Positions 7,854 through 10,887 of a DNA stretch of 10,887 nt are shown here, piece by piece. The position numbers and the translations under genes are program-made. Within the stretch, counting starts at the first letter, position 1, and each line of letters opens with the position of its first letter. Source of the DNA: Hirudo medicinalis (lineage: Eukaryota; Annelida; Clitellata; Hirudinida; Hirudinidae); the NCBI GenBank assembly GCA_011800805.1, contig MPNW01001624.1, positions 1,592 through 12,478 on the forward strand, given 5' to 3'. Under the pieces are notes generated by a model. That model was not told the origin of the DNA, searched no databases, and saw only the letters and a program-made list of their open reading frames with translations.

Positions 7854-8244
7854 CACAAAATTTTACTAAAGGTCTTAGTGCGGTCTAAGTAGGAACATTA
7901 AATATTAAATATTAATGTTGCACATCAACATCATCATTACATAATTACATTCAATGAATCTCATTTACACTGGCTTCTCCTCCATGACAACAATAAAAAC
8001 CAAAAATAAAAATCGATAGAATGTTCGCAATTCATTCAGAATTGCTTTGACTGTTATGGAATCCGAATAGATTCAATTGTTAAGACACCTTTCCTTTCCC
8101 TCTGATGTTGTCAAATGTGGGCGCAAATTTTAAATTTGAGAGCCAAAAAAACCGGCCCATTGAGTCTCATTATAGAAGCATCACAATTAAAGACTCGATA
8201 TATAATGCCAGAACATCGCATAAAAACTATTAATAGTTGCTGCG

Positions 8245-8249
8245 AAAAA
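8245..8249 (-). terminator. RNA polymerase III oligo-T terminator of tRNA-Gly
   Basis: On the minus strand a TTTTT run begins 13 bases after the tRNA 3' end. This is the normal pol III stop signal and supports the tRNA gene being active. Confidence 0.8.
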
Positions 8250-8261
8250 CTTTGAGAACGC

Positions 8262-8332
8262 TGCGCCGCCCGGGAATCGAACCCGGGTCGCGAGAATGGG
8301 AATCTCGCATGATACCATTACACCAGCGGCGC
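8262..8332 (-). tRNA. tRNA-Gly (anticodon CCC)
   Basis: This is a complete 71-base tRNA gene on the minus strand, decoding GGG. The acceptor stem pairs GCGCCGC with GCGGCGC (7 of 7) and leaves discriminator A. The A box is TGGTGTAATGG and the B box GGTTCGATTCC. The anticodon stem CGAGA/TCTCG encloses the loop TTCCCAT, which places CCC at positions 34-36. The T stem is CCCGG/CCGGG. There is no intron and no encoded CCA, as expected for a eukaryotic nuclear gene. It closely resembles the vertebrate tRNA-Gly(CCC) I remember. It stands alone, with internal promoters, between the two protein genes. Confidence 0.97.
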
Positions 8333-8465
8333 GCCTGGCTGCTGGGCACCGAACTGCAAGTGATGATTATGGTTAGATGTAAACTAGTGATGAATCAATA
8401 TTTAAAAATAATGACTTAGTAACAACATGTACACACACTTACTAATAAGTCTAATAAAGCATTAA

Positions 8466-8547
8466 AACATCAGTTAATTGACAGTACAGTAATAAATATG
8501 AAACACTAGTTCATAAAGTAATTATTATTTTGCAATTAACTGATGTT
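8466..8547. repeat. 15-bp perfect inverted repeat with 52-base spacer
   Basis: AACATCAGTTAATTG at 8466-8480 is the exact reverse complement of CAATTAACTGATGTT at 8533-8547. It could form a hairpin or be the ends of a tiny decayed element. No flanking target-site duplication is evident. Confidence 0.75.
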
Positions 8548-8574
8548 GATACATTCTTCCATGATATTCTTCAG

Positions 8575-8600
8575 CAGGGTTCACAAACTACGGCCCGCCG
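8575..8600 (+). mobile_element. Possible hAT-type transposon end
   Basis: CAGGGTTCACAAACTACGGC followed by CCGCC resembles the terminal inverted repeat of hAT elements, which often begin CAGGGGTTCACAAACT and continue ACGGCCCGC. The opposite end and an 8-bp target duplication were not found in the window, so this is a single-end resemblance only. Confidence 0.35.
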
Positions 8601-10142
8601 AGGGTACTTGAATTTCTTTGTTAAAACGTGAGGAGCGACAGACGTCTGATGCCATTTAAAATGAAATATCGTGTTGAGCTCACTAAATCTTCATGGACTT
8701 GACTGCTGTAGGTTACAAAATATTCGTGCGTGTTTTTAATGCAGATTCGGTTAGGTAACATGCACGTGCATGTTGTTTGTGTTTTTGTCAAGGAAAGTGA
8801 ATTTCGATACTTACGATAGGTCATTTCCGTTGCCAATTAACAATATCATTATAAACACAATGCAACTCCAGCGTCCAAAGAACCAAACCTTTAAACTGTC
8901 CTAAAACATTCTAACAAAAGTCATTTCAATAGTAAATGAGATTATCACAAATGTAAATGAGGTAATTCATCATTCAATCGAAAGCATTTTGAGCATGGTG
9001 AGAATATTTATTGTCAAGTCGAAACTGATCCCGGATAAATAGGTTACAAGAACGGAAGTCAGGAAGTCAACAATAGAATAAGAGATGAAGAGAGGCAGCA
9101 GTTTGGTAGCACCGACCAGCGCATCAATATTTTGATCCATCTGAATGACAATTACCAAAAACTTCTGGATCTTTGGGTGCTTAACGATTTTAGGAGGCTA
9201 CTTAACTGAGCCAATTTATGCTCACTTTTTGACTTTTGACTTTTGATGCAAAAAGTCATCTCACCAAGTTGTGCGAGGGGTTGCCTCCCCCCGGAAAAGC
9301 TGAAATGACGTTCTTGGGAAGAAGTTTCATGGACACAAATGCTTGACATTAGATAAAGAAATGACAGCATAAACAAACATTACTCGTTTTTCAATGTTTG
9401 CATTCGGATGATATATATATAATTGATAATTTGAAAAATATGAAAAATATAAATTTTGAGTTTAATTAACTGAGTTTATGGTGCCAACATTACATTAATT
9501 AACATTGCTTTTAACTGAAAATCTGTTTTACCTTTTAATCTGAAAAGAATGTAAGATGCTGATTTTCAAAGATGCAACCTTCATAGCATCACTGGCTGCA
9601 TTTGATAATGATGAAATTTAATGAATGTCAATATGAAATTATTGAATGTCACAAAGTAAGACAATGTTAGCAATGTTATTAAATTTCAGCCAAAAACAAC
9701 TGCATTTCAAATTTCATTTCCAAAATCAACAAAATATCAGTAATTAGAATTAACTTAAAATGAATTTTTTTCTCACATTTTATATTTATTCTTGATAAAA
9801 ACAGCATAAGAAAATTATAAGCACGAACGATCTCAAAGTTTTTCAAGTAAATCAAAATGTTAAAAAATAAAAATCATCAATTGACAAATAAAATTGTAAA
9901 AATAAAGGATAAAATCAAGTTATATAATCTTCGGTACCTTTCAATCCACTAGCGGTAATTGGCAAAAGGTGTAGTGAGCAGGTTGTAAGTGATGTAACTT
10001 CTTGTAAATCTACATTAAATACTAAGATAAATAACAAGTAAATGTTTTGTTTATTTTAAACTTAAATGTGTTGATTTAATTCAAATGCAATCGAATTTTT
10101 AGTATGCGTTAAAAGAGTTACTAATCTTTACATCTTCATCAG
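8601..10142. other. Intergenic DNA or 5' region of the PRPP synthetase gene
   Basis: About 1.5 kb with no exon I can support. The short open frames here, on the minus strand at 8621-8836, 8970-9158 and 9152-9376, show no family motif. The stretch presumably contains the PRPP synthetase promoter and perhaps a 5' UTR exon with its intron, but I cannot place them. Confidence 0.5.
10119..10142 (+). promoter_or_regulatory. Splice branch point and acceptor just upstream of the PRPP synthetase start
   Basis: TACTAAT at 10119-10125 is a near-perfect branch-point sequence. A pyrimidine-rich stretch follows and ends in CAG at 10140-10142, ten bases before the ATG. The spacing from the branch A to the AG is 18 bases. 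This implies that the first coding exon is spliced to something upstream, either a 5' UTR exon or a spliced leader. Confidence 0.6.
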
Positions 10143-10152
10143 GTAAACAAAG

Positions 10153-10274
10153 ATGCACTCAAGTGTCGTGTTTTCTGGATCGTCCGACGTACAATTTACG
10201 AAGCAAATTTGTGATTATTTGAATATTAAAGCTGGAGAGGTTACGCTCAACAGGTTTTCTAACGGAGAAACAAG
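10153..10274 (+). CDS. PRPS: PRPP synthetase coding exon 1
   Basis: The exon begins [19 protein letters not shown] and ends with RFSNGET and two bases of the next codon, before a GTGAAT donor. It has the family length up to the N-x-ET motif. Confidence 0.93.
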
Positions 10275-10887
10275 GTGAATAATCAATTAACAACTTAAAT
10301 AAATTTATTTAGTTGATAACAATCAAATTGATAACCAATAAATCCTAGCGGGATGTGAATCCTTTTCCTTTGGGTTTTGCCTTCGGATCATCATTTCTTT
10401 TACGTTTAAACCTATTGTTGCTTTTTTAATGTTTATGTTTGATGCTTATAAAATAAAAAAAATCAAAATAAAGGTATTTGGGAATAAATGCTGGTTTAAT
10501 TTTAAAGCATAGAAATCGGACAATCAGTGAGAGGCAAAGATGTCTACATTGTTCAAACAGGAGCTGCAAATGTGAATGACATGATCATGGAGATGCTCAT
10601 CATGGTCAATGCTTGCAAGCTTGGATTTGCTGACATAATAAGGGTTGTCATTCCCTGCTTTCCTTATGCACGACAAGATAAGAAGGATAAATCCAGAACA
10701 CCGATCTCCGGCAAGTTGCTGGCCGACATGCTCCAAGTAGCTGGTGTTAACCACGTCATTACCATGGATCTCCATGCTCCTCAGATTCAGGGATTTTTTG
10801 ATATCCCTGTCGATAACTTGTACGCTCTTCCAGCCGTCGTCACCTGGATCAGAAAGAATGTGACGGATTTGAAGAGTTGCACCATAG
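10153..10887 (+). CDS. PRPS: Ribose-phosphate pyrophosphokinase (PRPP synthetase), 5' part, two exons
   Basis: The enzyme transfers pyrophosphate from ATP to ribose 5-phosphate, making PRPP for purine, pyrimidine and NAD synthesis in the cytosol. Exons 10153-10274 and 10508-10887 join in phase to give 167 residues, and the window ends inside the second. Numbering matches the human PRPS1 I recall without gaps. FSGSS is at 7-11, the ATP-site stretch [12 protein letters not shown] at 92-103, DLH at 128-130 and [10 protein letters not shown] at 136-145. The intact KKDKS loop and His130 argue for a catalytic subunit and not a PRPS-associated protein, which has an insertion there. The PRPP-binding loop lies beyond the window. 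The ATG at 10153 is the family start. Vertebrate PRPS1 versus PRPS2 cannot be distinguished. Confidence 0.96.
10275..10507 (+). other. PRPS: Intron 1 of PRPP synthetase
   Basis: A 233-base AT-rich intron with a GTGAAT donor and an AAAG acceptor. No element is recognised in it. Confidence 0.88.
10508..10887 (+). CDS. PRPS: PRPP synthetase coding exon 2 (runs off the window)
   Basis: The acceptor TTTAAAG at 10507 supplies the one base that completes the split Ser codon, then [18 protein letters not shown]. The nearer TAG at 10512 would be out of phase. The frame stays open to the right edge, ending in CTI plus one base. Confidence 0.95.

Larger units (their letters stand above)
7501..8261. other. 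3' flank of the aminopeptidase, noncoding
   Basis: AT-rich DNA with no credible exon on either strand. It probably includes the aminopeptidase 3' UTR. A perfect 14-bp palindrome, AACTATTAATAGTT, lies at 8225-8238. Confidence 0.6.

Noticed and set aside
8237..8419. 60-codon plus-strand open frame
   Set aside because: It is a chance frame through the complement of the tRNA-Gly gene.
8621..9376. Three minus-strand open frames in the intergenic region
   Set aside because: None contains a recognisable domain, and lengths of 62-74 codons are expected by chance.
10524..10775. 83-codon minus-strand open frame
   Set aside because: It is antisense to the PRPP synthetase exon, whose plus-strand frame is unmistakable.

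Overview
This is an AT-rich, intron-rich stretch of animal nuclear DNA. Coding sequence is split into many small exons joined by GT-AG introns of about 58 to 910 bases. The DNA between exons carries microsatellites and decayed transposon pieces, and there is an RNA polymerase III tRNA gene without an encoded CCA. The proteins are ordinary metazoan families. The exon pattern and repeat content would suit a lophotrochozoan invertebrate such as an annelid, but the species is a guess.

Positions 1-7500 (+ strand) hold the 3' two thirds of an M1-family zinc aminopeptidase gene (aminopeptidase N type). I rebuilt 16 coding exons by hand. Every splice phase agrees, and together they encode 609 residues plus a stop. 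The fragment starts just before the exopeptidase (GAMEN) motif and runs through HEXXH-x18-E, the catalytic tyrosine and the helical C-terminal (ERAP1_C-like) domain. The 5' exons lie outside the window. The last exon is present twice (7303-7369 and 7431-7500) because a 127-base stretch is repeated exactly on both sides of a single N at 7370. This is almost certainly an unmerged contig overlap, not biology.

The introns contain a GAT/GAC microsatellite ending close to a splice acceptor (intron 1), AAT/AAC arrays (intron 2), a probable tRNA-derived SINE on the minus strand (intron 4) and a frameshifted, 5'-truncated non-LTR retrotransposon tail on the minus strand (intron 11, about 5790-6083). 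A 13-bp tandem repeat and a TG microsatellite sit at the left edge of the window.

Positions 7501-10152 are mostly noncoding. They contain candidate poly(A) signals for the aminopeptidase, a complete tRNA-Gly(CCC) gene on the minus strand (8262-8332) with an oligo-T terminator, a 15-bp inverted repeat, and a possible hAT transposon end near 8575.

From 10153 to the right edge (+ strand) lie the first two coding exons of ribose-phosphate pyrophosphokinase (PRPP synthetase), cut off by the end of the window. It aligns residue for residue with my memory of the human PRPS1 numbering. The aminopeptidase and PRPP synthetase have no evident functional link. I found no new multi-gene system. The points most worth a second look are the contig-overlap duplication, the altered GAMEN motif in the aminopeptidase, the repeat next to its exon 2, and the mobile-element remnants.
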